Below are positions 42,977 to 51,915 of a stretch of DNA of 64,000 bases, in pieces; the stretch's first letter is position 1; each line of letters begins with the position of its first letter. Position numbers and translations under genes: made by a program. Origin of the DNA: Paenibacillus sp. W2I17 (lineage in GTDB: Bacteria > Bacillota > Bacilli > Paenibacillales > Paenibacillaceae); assembly GCF_030815985.1 (NCBI RefSeq), contig NZ_JAUSXM010000001.1, positions 186,001 to 250,000 on the forward strand, in the 5' to 3' direction. Under the pieces are notes generated by a model. It had not been told where the DNA came from, ran no database searches, and was given only the letters and a program-made list of their open reading frames with translations.

Positions 42977-43833
42977 TTTAAATCCCCTTCCAAAGCAGCT
43001 CCCATCTCCCGTGAGCGCTCTGCACAGCGGTTGACGGCTGCGATTACATTTTCAAAGAAATCTCCTTCGTCAAGCGTTTTCAGTGCTGCCTGGGTTGCCC
43101 CTCCCGGGGATGTCACATCACTACGAAGCTTCATCGGTTCCAAACCGGTTTGTTGTACCATACGTGACGCGCCCAGCACTGTCTGAACAGTGAGATCACG
43201 AGATTGCTGGCTGGATAAGCCACCACGAATACCTGCGGCAATCATGGCCTCCATTAAATAGTATACATAAGCAGGGCCGCTTCCGGAAATCCCTGTGAGT
43301 ACTTCAAGTTTATCTTCAGGTACGATGGTCACGATACCAACCGCTTCAAACATGGTCATCACCGTACTGCGCTGTTCATCCGTAATCTCCGCAGAGAAGG
43401 CAAGCCCGGTAGCGCCAAGTCCAATGGTACTGGATGTATTTGGCATGGTTCTCGCGATTGGCTGTTTACGCCCAAGCAAGGACTGCATCGTGCGGATCGA
43501 TAATCCGGCAATGACAGACACGATCAGTTGATCCGGTGATAATAGCGGACCGAGTTCGCGCAACGCTGCGGCAGCATCTTTGGGTTTCATACAGAGTACA
43601 ATGACCGGAGTGGAGGCAAGGTGATCCAGAGATTGTGAAGCCGTTCCGGTATGTACTGCATAACGGGTGCTGAGCTCCTCCTGACGTTTCTGGTTGCTGC
43701 GGTTCAGCATCGTAATATCCTGAGGACGAACGACCAGGCGGGAGATCAGTCCGCGCACGATGGCTTCAGCCATCGCGCCTGCTCCGTGGAAAGTAATCTT
43801 CTGTTGTAGTAACGTCTGTTGCTCTTGACTCAT
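42973..43833 (-). CDS. proC: Pyrroline-5-carboxylate reductase
   Basis: ProC reduces pyrroline-5-carboxylate to proline. The 286-aa protein starts with a Rossmann fold (ITFHGAGAMAEAIVRGL near residue 13). VIVLCMKPKDAAA, RTMPNTSSTIGLGATGL and the C-terminal helical signature SGSGPAYVYYLMEAM, then DVTSPGGATQAALKTLDEG, follow. AGGAGG precedes ATG 43833. It lies 37 nt after proA with no promoter visible between them, and its stop overlaps the mtnW start, so it is part of the T-box-controlled unit. Confidence 0.96.
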   Translation of the reverse strand: MSQEQQTLLQQKITFHGAGAMAEAIVRGLISRLVVRPQDITMLNRSNQKRQEELSTRYAVHTGTASQSLDHLASTPVIVLCMKPKDAAAALRELGPLLSPDQLIVSVIAGLSIRTMQSLLGRKQPIARTMPNTSSTIGLGATGLAFSAEITDEQRSTVMTMFEAVGIVTIVPEDKLEVLTGISGSGPAYVYYLMEAMIAAGIRGGLSSQQSRDLTVQTVLGASRMVQQTGLEPMKLRSDVTSPGGATQAALKTLDEGDFFENVIAAVNRCAERSREMGAALEGDLK

Positions 43834-43869
43834 ATTTATCGTTCCTCCTATATAACTGGTGCTGGGATA

Positions 43870-45117
43870 TTATTGACGGATCTGTCCATTGCCTGTAATC
43901 CGATATTTGGTTGACGTCAGTGCTGGCAGTCCCATCGGTCCACGTGCATGCAGTTTCTGGGTACTGATTCCGATTTCGGCTCCATAGCCAAATTCAAATC
44001 CGTCAGTGAAACGCGTGGACGCATTGTGATAGACGGCTGCTGCATCCACATCATGCATAAAGCGCTCTGCATGGGCTGTATCCCGGGTTACGATACACTC
44101 GGAATGTTTGGTTCCATAATGTGCGATGTGCTGCATCGCTTCGTCCAGGTTCTCGACCACCCGGATATTTAAAATGTAGTCGTTGTACTCGGTCGCATAG
44201 TCTTCCTCGGTTGCCTCAAGGGCAGAAGGAACAAGACGGCGCACCGTGTCGCAACCTTTCAAGACCACACTGGCCTCACGGAATTGCTCGGCAAGAGCAG
44301 GCAGATGCTCTTCCGCGTATGCGGCATGCAGCAGCAACGTTTCCATGGAGTTACATACGGATGGACGTTGTGCCTTGGCATTGATGGCAATTTCGGCTGC
44401 CATAACTGGATCGGCTGATTCATCCACATAGGTATGGCAGATGCCCGCCCCAGTTTCGATGACAGGTACCGTTGCGTTGGCAACCACATTACGAATGAGG
44501 GAAGCTCCTCCGCGTGGAATGATAACGTCCAGCAGCCCGTTCAACTTGAGCATCTCATCTACGGAAGCACGATCTGCATCTTCAACCAGTTGCAAAGCAT
44601 CAGCAGGCATGTCTGTCGTTGTGAGTGCCTGATGCAGCACCTCCACAATTTTACGATTGGAAGACAGGGCAGAGGAGCCGCCGCGCAGAAGCACTGCATT
44701 ACCTGTTTTGAGACATAATCCGGCTGCGTCTACAGTTACATTAGGGCGAGCTTCGTAGATGATGCCAATCAGGCCAATCGGCACTCTTAATTTTTCAACA
44801 TGTAATCCGTTTGGACGGGTGAATGTCTCTAACACTTCACCAACTGGATCAGGCAGATCTGCAATCTGACGTAATCCTTCAGCAATGCCTGCGATCCGCT
44901 CCTGATTAAGTGCGAGACGATCCAGCATGGATTCCGGCGTGCCTTGTTCTCTGCCTCGTACCAGATCTTCGACGTTTGCCGTAATGATGGAATCCGTCTC
45001 CTTAATCAAAGCATCTGCCATGACACGCAGGGCTATATTTTTCTGTTCTGTATTCAATCGGTTCAGCTGTGGAACCGCGGCTTGGGCTTTGCTGGCTTTT
45101 TCTCTGACTTCACTCAT
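43870..45117 (-). CDS. proA: Gamma-glutamyl phosphate reductase
   Basis: ProA reduces glutamyl 5-phosphate with NADPH to glutamate semialdehyde, the second step of proline synthesis. The 415-aa aldehyde-dehydrogenase-fold protein has VPIGLIGIIYEARPNVTVDA. VLLRGGSSALSSN and VIPRGGASLI follow, and the catalytic cysteine is in AQRPSVCNSMETLL (near 275). ALTSTKYRITGNGQIR ends the protein. AGGAGGAATT precedes ATG 45117. It follows proB by 57 nt. Confidence 0.97.
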   Translation of the reverse strand: MSEVREKASKAQAAVPQLNRLNTEQKNIALRVMADALIKETDSIITANVEDLVRGREQGTPESMLDRLALNQERIAGIAEGLRQIADLPDPVGEVLETFTRPNGLHVEKLRVPIGLIGIIYEARPNVTVDAAGLCLKTGNAVLLRGGSSALSSNRKIVEVLHQALTTTDMPADALQLVEDADRASVDEMLKLNGLLDVIIPRGGASLIRNVVANATVPVIETGAGICHTYVDESADPVMAAEIAINAKAQRPSVCNSMETLLLHAAYAEEHLPALAEQFREASVVLKGCDTVRRLVPSALEATEEDYATEYNDYILNIRVVENLDEAMQHIAHYGTKHSECIVTRDTAHAERFMHDVDAAAVYHNASTRFTDGFEFGYGAEIGISTQKLHARGPMGLPALTSTKYRITGNGQIRQ

Positions 45118-45174
45118 CGTAATTCCTCCTCATATATATAAAGTTAAAATTTTAACCACTATATAGCTTCATAG

Positions 45175-46278
45175 TTATTTTAACGTAATCCATTCGTCTC
45201 TATGAATAACTTCAAGTCTGTGGATGCTGGCGAGTTGTTTCATCACATCTCCACTGGGAAGTCCGGCAATGAGTCGAAGCTGGTCATCATCATAATTGAC
45301 AATACCGCGACCGAGCAAGGTTTCATCCATTCCAATGACCTCTACGACGTCTCCTGCATGGAAAGTTCCAAGTACCCGCTTGACCCCTACAGGTAGAAGA
45401 CTGTGGCCCCCATGGACAAGTGCTTCTTCAGCACCATCATCCACAACGACTGTTCCCAGCGGAGTAGACATGAAGCCCAGCCACTGCTTTTTACGGGATA
45501 GTGAAGCGAGTCGTGTCTCAAAGTAAGTTCCTTTGCCCGTGCCATCAACTGCTTTCTGCATATCTCCAGGTTCTTTCACACTTCCCACGAATACAGGTAC
45601 GCCTCCACGTGTAGCAACCTTGGCTGCATCAACTTTGGATCGCATTCCGCCTGTACCAACCGTTGATCCTGAACCGCCGGCAAAAGCGTAGATCTCAGCC
45701 GTTATCTCGGGGATACGGTCGTAACGTACGGCAGAAGGATCTTTACGCGGATCTGCGGTGTACAGGCCGTTGGTATCGGTAAGAATGATCAGATGCTGTG
45801 CCTTCACCAGGTTTGCAACCAATGCGGACAACAGATCGTTATCACCAAACTTCAATTCGTCCACCGACACCGTATCATTCTCATTAAAAATCGGAATCAC
45901 TCGCTGATTGAGCAGTTCCTCCACAGTCATACCTGCATTACCCATGCGTTTACGACTGTGAAAGTCTGTACGAGTTAACAGAATTTGCGCCGTAGTAACG
46001 CGGTGCGCTGCAAAAGCCTGTTGATATGCCTGCATCAGTAATGCCTGCCCAACGGCTGCTGCGGCTTGTTTCTCATGTAGCAGTTTGGGGCGCTGAGGGT
46101 AACCGATCTCCCGGAATCCGGCCGCTACCGCTCCAGAGGTGACCAAAAGCACTTCATGGCCCTGATCAGCCAATGCTGCAATTTCTCCGGCAAAAAAAGT
46201 GATCGAACTGCGATCCAGACCGCCTTCTTCCGTTGTAAGCGAGCTGCTTCCAATCTTAACTACAATACGTGAAGTCAT
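45175..46278 (-). CDS. proB: Glutamate 5-kinase with PUA domain
   Basis: ProB phosphorylates glutamate, the first committed and usually feedback-inhibited step of proline synthesis. The 367-aa protein has the amino-acid-kinase core (IVVKIGSSSLTTEEGG, LLVTSGAVAAGF, IPIFNENDTVSVDELKFGDN, LTDTNGLYTADPRKD, GTGGMRSKVDAA). From about residue 275 a PUA domain follows (LPVGVKRVLGTFHAGDVVEV). ATG 46278 follows AAGGAAG. The gene is preceded by a proline T-box leader, so transcription should rise when tRNA-Pro is uncharged. Confidence 0.97.
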   Translation of the reverse strand: MTSRIVVKIGSSSLTTEEGGLDRSSITFFAGEIAALADQGHEVLLVTSGAVAAGFREIGYPQRPKLLHEKQAAAAVGQALLMQAYQQAFAAHRVTTAQILLTRTDFHSRKRMGNAGMTVEELLNQRVIPIFNENDTVSVDELKFGDNDLLSALVANLVKAQHLIILTDTNGLYTADPRKDPSAVRYDRIPEITAEIYAFAGGSGSTVGTGGMRSKVDAAKVATRGGVPVFVGSVKEPGDMQKAVDGTGKGTYFETRLASLSRKKQWLGFMSTPLGTVVVDDGAEEALVHGGHSLLPVGVKRVLGTFHAGDVVEVIGMDETLLGRGIVNYDDDQLRLIAGLPSGDVMKQLASIHRLEVIHRDEWITLK

Positions 46279-46336
46279 GGTTTCACTTCCTTAAACATGA
46301 TTAATAAGTGCTTCTGGAGCAGGCTTTTGCGGGTAC

Positions 46337-46587
46337 AAAAAAAACTCCCGCCCTTTAGTTAAAAAGGACGAAAGTTCGTTACTTCCGCGGTACCACCTTT
46401 ATTGATGATTAAATCATCCGGCTTCATGCCCTGTAACAGAAGGCACTGTCCTGTACGTAACAGGCCGCTCAGGGGTAGGTTTCAGAGAAGAGTCACGGTA
46501 AATTCTTTCAGCAGGGTGGAATTTACTCTCTGGGCGCGACTGATATTCTCTTACTGGTCCCGTCATCACGTTTCGTTCAATATTTCT
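46337..46587 (-). promoter_or_regulatory. T-box leader, proline specific (specifier CCU)
   Basis: On the minus strand the leader holds AGTAAGAGAA (loop E-type 5' side) and CAGAGAG. The GCTGAAAG terminal element follows, and then GAAACCTACCCCTGAGC, where GAAA is followed by the specifier CCT (46479-46477), a proline codon. The antiterminator T-box GGTGGTACCGCGG lies at 46397-46385. A competing terminator (46375-46344, GGACGAAAGT and ACTCCCGCCC) runs into eight U residues. Uncharged tRNA-Pro should stabilise the antiterminator and allow proB transcription. The layout matches transcriptional T-boxes of Bacillales proline genes. Confidence 0.95.
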
Positions 46588-46590
46588 TAT

Positions 46591-46619
46591 AACATACCAT
46601 GGAAACTTGGCATATGCAA
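46591..46619 (-). promoter_or_regulatory. Promoter of the T-box/proline operon
   Basis: On the minus strand TTGCAT (46619-46614), a 17-bp spacer and TATGTT (46596-46591) form a plausible sigma-A promoter just after the mtnE stop. The transcript would start near 46585, at the beginning of the T-box leader. Confidence 0.6.
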
Positions 46620-46639
46620 AGGGGTTATGGTCCTGTAAA

Positions 46640-47848
46640 TTACTTGAATAAATTCAGCTTGCCAATCCGCTCCACAGCTTCGCGTAATCGGTTTTCATCA
46701 CTTAACAGTCCCGCGCGCACATAGCCTTCGCCATGCGAACCAAAACCAATACCTGGTGCTACGGCCACCTTGGCTTCTCGCAGTAACAAGTCTGCAAATG
46801 AAGCGGAGGTATAACCGGCAGGTACAGGCAACCAACTGAAGAATGAACCTGCTGGTTTCGAAGCTTGCCAGCCAATGGAGGATAGAGCGTCATAAAACGC
46901 ATTGCGACGGGATTCGTAACGTGAAACCAGCGAGGCAACACATTCCTGGGAGCCAGTCAGTGCTTCTGTTGCCGCAGCTTGAATCCCACCGAAAAGACTG
47001 ACATAGATATGATCCTGAAGCAGATTGATTTTAGAGACAATCTCTGCGTTACCGAGTGCGAATCCAACACGCCATCCAGCCATATTGTATGTTTTGGATA
47101 ACGTATAGAATTCAATGCCCACTTCTTTGGCACCAGGGGCTTGCAGGAAACTTACTGGACGATGTCCGTCGAATCCAATTGCACCGTAAGCAAAGTCGCT
47201 GGCTACTACGATTTGATTTTGAATGGCGAATTCTACCGTATCTTCGTAGAACGAAAGGGGCGCCGTTGCTGACGTTGGGTTGTTGGGGTAGTTCAGGAAC
47301 ATCAGCTTGGCCTTCTCCCGATCTTCCGCAGTAACGGCTTCGTAATCAGGCAGGAATGCATTGGACTCCAGTAAAGGCATAAATGACATGTTTGCTTTGG
47401 CAAGTGCAACACCAGACCAGTAATCCGGGTAACCCGGGTCTGGAACGAGAACGGTGTCGCCGGGGTTAAGCAGGACCTGGGGTAACTGAACTAGACCTGT
47501 TTTGCCTCCGAACAGAATCGCAACTTCAGTCTCGGGATCCAGATCAACGTTGTAATCTTCCTTATAACGTTTGGCGACAGCTTCCTTCAGGAAAGAGTAC
47601 CCTCTAAAAGGGGAGTATTTGTGGTAGAGGGGATTTTCAGCCGACTCTTGCAGTGTTTTCACAATATGGGGTGGTGTCGGTGTGTCCGGGTTCCCCTGAC
47701 CCAGATTGATCACGTCATGACCACTTGCGATTTCGCGATTTACATTTTGAACAAGGGTAGCAAAAAATTGCGTTGGCAGCTGTGCCATCACATCAGAAGT
47801 CGGTATCGTAAAGGCTGAACGAGCAGTTATATGGTCTGAATGGGTCAT
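46640..47848 (-). CDS. mtnE: Aminotransferase, probable methionine-salvage MtnE
   Basis: This 402-aa fold-type I PLP aminotransferase shows DVINLGQGNPDTPTPPHIV, the aspartate in VASDFAYGAIGFDG, and the Schiff-base lysine in EFYTLSKTYNMAGWRVGFA. PAGSFFSWLPVP and the two arginines near VRAGLLS are also present. The sequence closely recalls Bacillus MtnE, which converts ketomethylthiobutyrate to methionine, and the mtnWXB genes lie nearby. LL-diaminopimelate-type transaminases are similar, so specificity is inferred. ATG 47848 (GGAGTG 9 nt upstream) or ATG 47857 could be used. Confidence 0.82.
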   Translation of the reverse strand: MTHSDHITARSAFTIPTSDVMAQLPTQFFATLVQNVNREIASGHDVINLGQGNPDTPTPPHIVKTLQESAENPLYHKYSPFRGYSFLKEAVAKRYKEDYNVDLDPETEVAILFGGKTGLVQLPQVLLNPGDTVLVPDPGYPDYWSGVALAKANMSFMPLLESNAFLPDYEAVTAEDREKAKLMFLNYPNNPTSATAPLSFYEDTVEFAIQNQIVVASDFAYGAIGFDGHRPVSFLQAPGAKEVGIEFYTLSKTYNMAGWRVGFALGNAEIVSKINLLQDHIYVSLFGGIQAAATEALTGSQECVASLVSRYESRRNAFYDALSSIGWQASKPAGSFFSWLPVPAGYTSASFADLLLREAKVAVAPGIGFGSHGEGYVRAGLLSDENRLREAVERIGKLNLFK

Positions 47849-48044
47849 TATATTCATCACTCCGGTTATTAATAATGGCAAATAGTTCTCATTAATTTAT
47901 CACGCCAATCCCGAGCTGTATAGAGGGAAATGCACTTGAATATACAGTAGATAGGAGCAAAGAGCGGAGTATTGTACAAAACTGAAAGTGCTCATTTCGT
48001 TTTGTCCATTGAGCTGAGAGAAGCCATGTTTTATGATAATATCC

Positions 48045-48066
48045 GATAATGATAATCAATATCATT
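48045..48066 (+). promoter_or_regulatory. Fur box upstream of the siderophore-binding protein gene
   Basis: GATAATGATAATCAATATCATT matches the Fur operator consensus (repeats of GATAAT with inverted ATTATC) nearly throughout. It lies 43 nt before the gene start, so iron-dependent repression is expected. The remaining sequence from 47882 holds no other clear element. Confidence 0.85.
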
Positions 48067-48108
48067 AATTTCTGGCACAACGCACATGATATAGGGGGAG
48101 AAATAGAA

Positions 48109-49104
48109 ATGAAAAAGGGCATACGAAATACGGGAGTATTGTTAACGATCACATGGTTATCCATTCTGCTACTGGCTTGTGGAAATCAGGCTGCAACACC
48201 TGCTGCTGGCGCTGATGATTCCAAAGCAGCCACAGAAACGACAGAGACCACGACTGCAGTTGAAGAAACGAATGAGGGCGAGACCCGGATATTCAAAGAC
48301 TGGACTGGCCATGAAGTTGAGATTCCTGTAAATCCGAAGCGAGTTATCTATCATGGAGAAGTTACAGGGGATCTGCTCGCGCTTGGTGTTGTTCCTGTCG
48401 GCATACTTCGTCAAGAGGGAACCGTATTTGATGATCAGGTTGCTCAGGCAGAAGATGTAGGATTTCCGATCAGTGTGGAAAAGGCATTAGACCTGAATCC
48501 CGATCTGATCATTTTCTCCAACAGTGACGAGGCTCAATATGATCAGATCGCAAAGGTTGCACCCACGGTTACATTTGATTCTTTTGGTTTAATAGAAGAT
48601 CGCATGCGTATCCTTGGCGATTTGTTGAATAAGAAACAAGAAGCGGAGGATTGGATTACGGCTCATCAAAAAGCGACTGAAGAGATGTGGACGCAACTTC
48701 ATGAGAATGGATTAAAAGAAGGGGAGACCGCTTCGGTATTCACCATGTATCCCGGGAATCGTCTGTTTGTAATGGCGGGTGCAGGATTGCCACAGTTGTT
48801 ATACGGAAAAGACGGGCTGAAGCCAACCGCGGAAATCCAGAAAGTATTGGATGAAGACATGGGATTTGTAGAGATTTCGACTGAAAAGTTATCTGAATTT
48901 GCCGGTGATCGGATATTTATTCTGGATCCAGCGACCGACGATGCGAAGCAATCCACCAAGGAATTGCTGGATAGTACAATCTGGAAGAACCTGCCTGCGG
49001 TGAAAGAAGGAAAAGTATATCGTTTTAATATCGTAAAAGCTTCTAGTGATGCTCTTTCCAGGGAGTGGCTGTTACAAGAGCTGCCAAAACAGATGATTCA
49101 ATAA
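48109..49104 (+). CDS. Iron-siderophore ABC transporter substrate-binding lipoprotein
   Basis: The 331-aa protein starts with a signal ending in a lipobox (SILLLACG, Cys near residue 24) and a Thr/Glu-rich linker. A class III periplasmic-binding fold follows: DWTGHEVEIPVNPKRVIYHG, LGVVPVG, DLNPDLIIFSN, IAKVAPTV, and the C-terminal IWKNLPAVKEGKVY. It resembles FeuA-type ferric-siderophore receptors anchored outside the membrane. AGGGGGAG precedes ATG 48109, and a Fur box lies upstream. No permease or ATPase gene adjoins it, so it must use a transporter encoded elsewhere. A terminator follows. Confidence 0.92.
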   Translation: MKKGIRNTGVLLTITWLSILLLACGNQAATPAAGADDSKAATETTETTTAVEETNEGETRIFKDWTGHEVEIPVNPKRVIYHGEVTGDLLALGVVPVGILRQEGTVFDDQVAQAEDVGFPISVEKALDLNPDLIIFSNSDEAQYDQIAKVAPTVTFDSFGLIEDRMRILGDLLNKKQEAEDWITAHQKATEEMWTQLHENGLKEGETASVFTMYPGNRLFVMAGAGLPQLLYGKDGLKPTAEIQKVLDEDMGFVEISTEKLSEFAGDRIFILDPATDDAKQSTKELLDSTIWKNLPAVKEGKVYRFNIVKASSDALSREWLLQELPKQMIQ

Positions 49105-49165
49105 TGGTGATGAGCTAGTGAGGCAGCAGTAACACCTTTGAGTAATGCAGTTATAAAAAAAAGTG

Positions 49166-49202
49166 AAAGGGGCCTTCAACATTTCGTTGAACGCTCTTTT
49201 TT
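49166..49202 (+). terminator. Terminator after the siderophore-binding protein gene
   Basis: AAAGGGGCCTTCAAC (about 49167-49180) and GTTGAACGCTCTTTT (49186-49200) pair with a few mismatches around ATTTC and run into Ts. It separates the lipoprotein gene from the regulator. Confidence 0.7.
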
Positions 49203-49267
49203 GCTGAATAAAGTCATATCTGGATTATTAACAATCGCTCGCTTATAATCAGACCATACAGAATGAT

Positions 49268-49282
49268 TGATAATTATTCTCA
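49268..49282 (+). promoter_or_regulatory. Fur box upstream of the AraC-type regulator gene
   Basis: TGATAATTATTCTCA differs by one base from the 7-1-7 Fur operator TGATAATNATTATCA. It lies 26 nt before the start codon, with TATAAT-like TTATAATC slightly upstream. Confidence 0.75.
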
Positions 49283-49307
49283 TTTTAGAAAAACGAGGTG
49301 AACCGAC

Positions 49308-50933
49308 ATGCAGGCTTTGGATGCCGATGGGGGAGCGTTGTTCTTTTCAGCATTCATGTTTCGGCTGGATCATCTGGTACGTCGAATTGAACCACCTGAA
49401 CAGGTGATGCTGGAAGTTGCTTGCGAGAAACATGCCTTCCTGATCTGTGAAGAAGGGGATGGGCGTTTATATATAGGACATGAACAGTTTCCGTTTACTA
49501 CGGGATGTGTTTATCCGCTTTCTTCGGGAGAGGGGTACCAGATTGAACATCGTAATAACTCGGAATTGAAATATATCATAATGGCTTTTGATGTTATTCA
49601 TGTGTTGACGGGTGATCCCGAGCTCTTTACCCGCCCTGTATTTGAGCACAGAAACCAATTGAATGGTTATCCCTATGCACCGTTAAGTGGACTGCTGGAA
49701 CAGATGTATGTCATTCGGAATTATAAAACAGATGCCGAATACAGTCATCTGAATGCACAGTTCCAAAAATGGATGGAGATGATCATTACCCGGTACACTT
49801 CTCCAAAGACGGAACAGAGTATGGAAGCAAGGCTACACAGTACGATTCAATATGTGGACGATCATTATACTGAAGAAATCACTGTACAGAAACTGGCACG
49901 CCTTGCGGAAATCAGACCTGTACAGTATACGACCCTTTTCAGACAACTCACGGGTCACAAGCCGCTCGATTATGTGAATCATGTACGCATTAAACATGCC
50001 AAGGAATGGCTTCGCAAATCAGATGAACCCCTTCGGGATATAGCGAGTCGCGTGGGGTTTAAGGATGAGTATTATTTCAGCAGGCGTTTTCGCCAAATGA
50101 CCGGATTATCTCCTCGTCAATATGACAGATCGATTCAGCAGCAGACATTAGTACAAGATTGGTTGGGTCATGATGTGAATATTCCAGTAAATCCGGAGCG
50201 AATTATGTATTACGGAGATTCCGCTGGGGATATGCTGATGCTGGGCATTCAGTTGCTAGAAGAACGGACATATGACGCGGTCGCTCCGGTTAATGTGGAA
50301 GCCGCTGTTATCATGAAGCCGGACTTGATTATTTTTGATAGCAGCAATGAACAGCAGTATGAACAACTTTCCCGGATTGCACCGACGCTTGCTTACAATT
50401 CACATGCCACGTTGGAAGAACGAATGCGCAGATTGGGTAGCTGGTTTGACAGACAACCGGAGGCTGAACATTGGCTAACCTCCTATGCGGAGCGTACTGA
50501 GCAGATGTGGGCGAAGATCCATACTGTGATTGAAGAGGGGGAAACGGCATCCGTATTTACATACCATCGGGGTGCACGATTATTTGTTATGGGCAATATC
50601 GGTCTGGCGCCTATGTTATATCATCCGATGGGATTCAGGCCAGTTACCAAAGTGAAGGAAGCACTTGCGGCAGGCAGAGCCTATAAGGAAATTTCGGCTG
50701 AAGCGGTACGTCAGTATGCGGGAGATCATGTATTTGTTATGCTGCCTGAGGAAGTTGTGGCAAGACAGGCTACAGAGATGCTGATGAAAAGTCCCAGTTG
50801 GCAGGCCCTTCCGGCTGTGCAGAATGGTCACGTATACCCTGTGGAGGAGTCAATCTGGAATGTGGGTGATGCGCTCACGAGTGATCGATTGTTGACCCTG
50901 CTCCCTGAGTTGTTGTGTGCAAGTTCATATTAA
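49308..50933 (+). CDS. Btr-like AraC regulator with C-terminal siderophore-binding domain
   Basis: The 541-aa protein has three parts. An N-terminal cupin-like sensor region spans about residues 1-165. An AraC DNA-binding domain follows (HSTIQYVDDHYTEEITVQKL to RRFRQMTGLSPRQYD, about 178-275). A C-terminal periplasmic-binding-like domain lies at about 285-540 (DWLGHDVNIPVNPERIMYYG, MKPDLIIFD, SPSWQALPAVQNGHVYPV). B. subtilis Btr has this layout and activates the feu siderophore uptake genes on binding ferri-bacillibactin. Here the C-terminal domain is a paralogue of the lipoprotein encoded upstream. A Fur box precedes it. GAGGTG lies 7 nt before ATG 49308. Confidence 0.92.
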   Translation: MQALDADGGALFFSAFMFRLDHLVRRIEPPEQVMLEVACEKHAFLICEEGDGRLYIGHEQFPFTTGCVYPLSSGEGYQIEHRNNSELKYIIMAFDVIHVLTGDPELFTRPVFEHRNQLNGYPYAPLSGLLEQMYVIRNYKTDAEYSHLNAQFQKWMEMIITRYTSPKTEQSMEARLHSTIQYVDDHYTEEITVQKLARLAEIRPVQYTTLFRQLTGHKPLDYVNHVRIKHAKEWLRKSDEPLRDIASRVGFKDEYYFSRRFRQMTGLSPRQYDRSIQQQTLVQDWLGHDVNIPVNPERIMYYGDSAGDMLMLGIQLLEERTYDAVAPVNVEAAVIMKPDLIIFDSSNEQQYEQLSRIAPTLAYNSHATLEERMRRLGSWFDRQPEAEHWLTSYAERTEQMWAKIHTVIEEGETASVFTYHRGARLFVMGNIGLAPMLYHPMGFRPVTKVKEALAAGRAYKEISAEAVRQYAGDHVFVMLPEEVVARQATEMLMKSPSWQALPAVQNGHVYPVEESIWNVGDALTSDRLLTLLPELLCASSY

Positions 50934-51002
50934 AACAGGCTTGCAGTCCTCAAGAGGATCAAGCTATGATAGCAGGTATTACGGTTCAGAGGAGTGCTTG
51001 TC

Positions 51003-51824
51003 ATGACAGAAAAACAACAGGGAGAAATGCGTGTAGCCCTGATTCAGGGCGATATTCAACTCGGAGACCCTGAGGCCAATCATAAACATATGCAGACGTT
51101 GCTTGAGCGTGCGGTAGAACAATATCCGGATCTGGGGCTGGCTGTGTTACCTGAGATGTGGAATACCGGATACGCTTTGACTCAAATTCATGAACTCGCT
51201 GACCCGGAAGGCCAGAAATCTCGGGAATGGCTGTCTGCTTTTGCTCAAAAACATCAAATATCCATCGTTGGCGGTTCAATTGCTGAGAAACGGGATGGTC
51301 AAATATACAATACAATGTACGCTTATGATCGTGAAGGAAAACAGGTAACACGATACGATAAATTACATTTGTTCCGTCTGATGGACGAAGAGAAATATTT
51401 ACAGCCAGGTGCGGAACCTGAAATTTTTGAATTGCAGAACGGTCTTACAGCGGGTGCTTCGATCTGTTATGACATCCGGTTTCCGGAACTTGCCCGCACC
51501 CTTGCTCTCAACGGGGCCAAAGCATTGATTGTACCCGCCGAATGGCCGAACCCTCGTCTGCACCACTGGCGTACGTTACTTACGGCACGAGCGATTGAGA
51601 ACCAGATGTATGTGATCGCCTGTAACCGTGTAGGTAAAGGGGGAGAGACCGAATTTTTCGGACATTCCCTTATCATTGATCCTTGGGGTGAGATTGTGGC
51701 TGAAGGTGGTGAAGAGGAAGAGATCGTGACCGGAATTATTCGTCCATCTCTGGTAGATGAGGTTCGCGGACGGATTCCCGTATTTGAAGACCGTCGACCT
51801 GGCGTTTATTTTGGCGGAAAATAA
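51003..51824 (+). CDS. mtnU: Nitrilase-superfamily amidohydrolase, MtnU-like
   Basis: The 273-aa carbon-nitrogen hydrolase has the Glu-Lys-Cys triad: LAVLPEMWNTGY (Glu near 46), RYDKLHLFRLMDEEKY (Lys near 120) and GASICYDIRFPELAR (Cys near 154). The C-terminal GHSLIIDPWGEIVAEGG motif is also present. It resembles omega-amidases such as MtnU, which hydrolyses alpha-keto acid amides formed by transamination in methionine salvage, and mtnE and mtnWXB are close by. Substrate choice is inferred. ATG 51003 follows GAGGAG at 8 nt; GTG 50994 sits too close. A short gene lies downstream. Confidence 0.85.
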   Translation: MTEKQQGEMRVALIQGDIQLGDPEANHKHMQTLLERAVEQYPDLGLAVLPEMWNTGYALTQIHELADPEGQKSREWLSAFAQKHQISIVGGSIAEKRDGQIYNTMYAYDREGKQVTRYDKLHLFRLMDEEKYLQPGAEPEIFELQNGLTAGASICYDIRFPELARTLALNGAKALIVPAEWPNPRLHHWRTLLTARAIENQMYVIACNRVGKGGETEFFGHSLIIDPWGEIVAEGGEEEEIVTGIIRPSLVDEVRGRIPVFEDRRPGVYFGGK

Positions 51825-51915
51825 AAACTGAAATAAAATTCTTCAGAAAAAGTGTTTATTCTTCCAGGACGCGGGTAATGATAACTATCCCGTCACCAAG
51901 GAGGATGATCAATCA

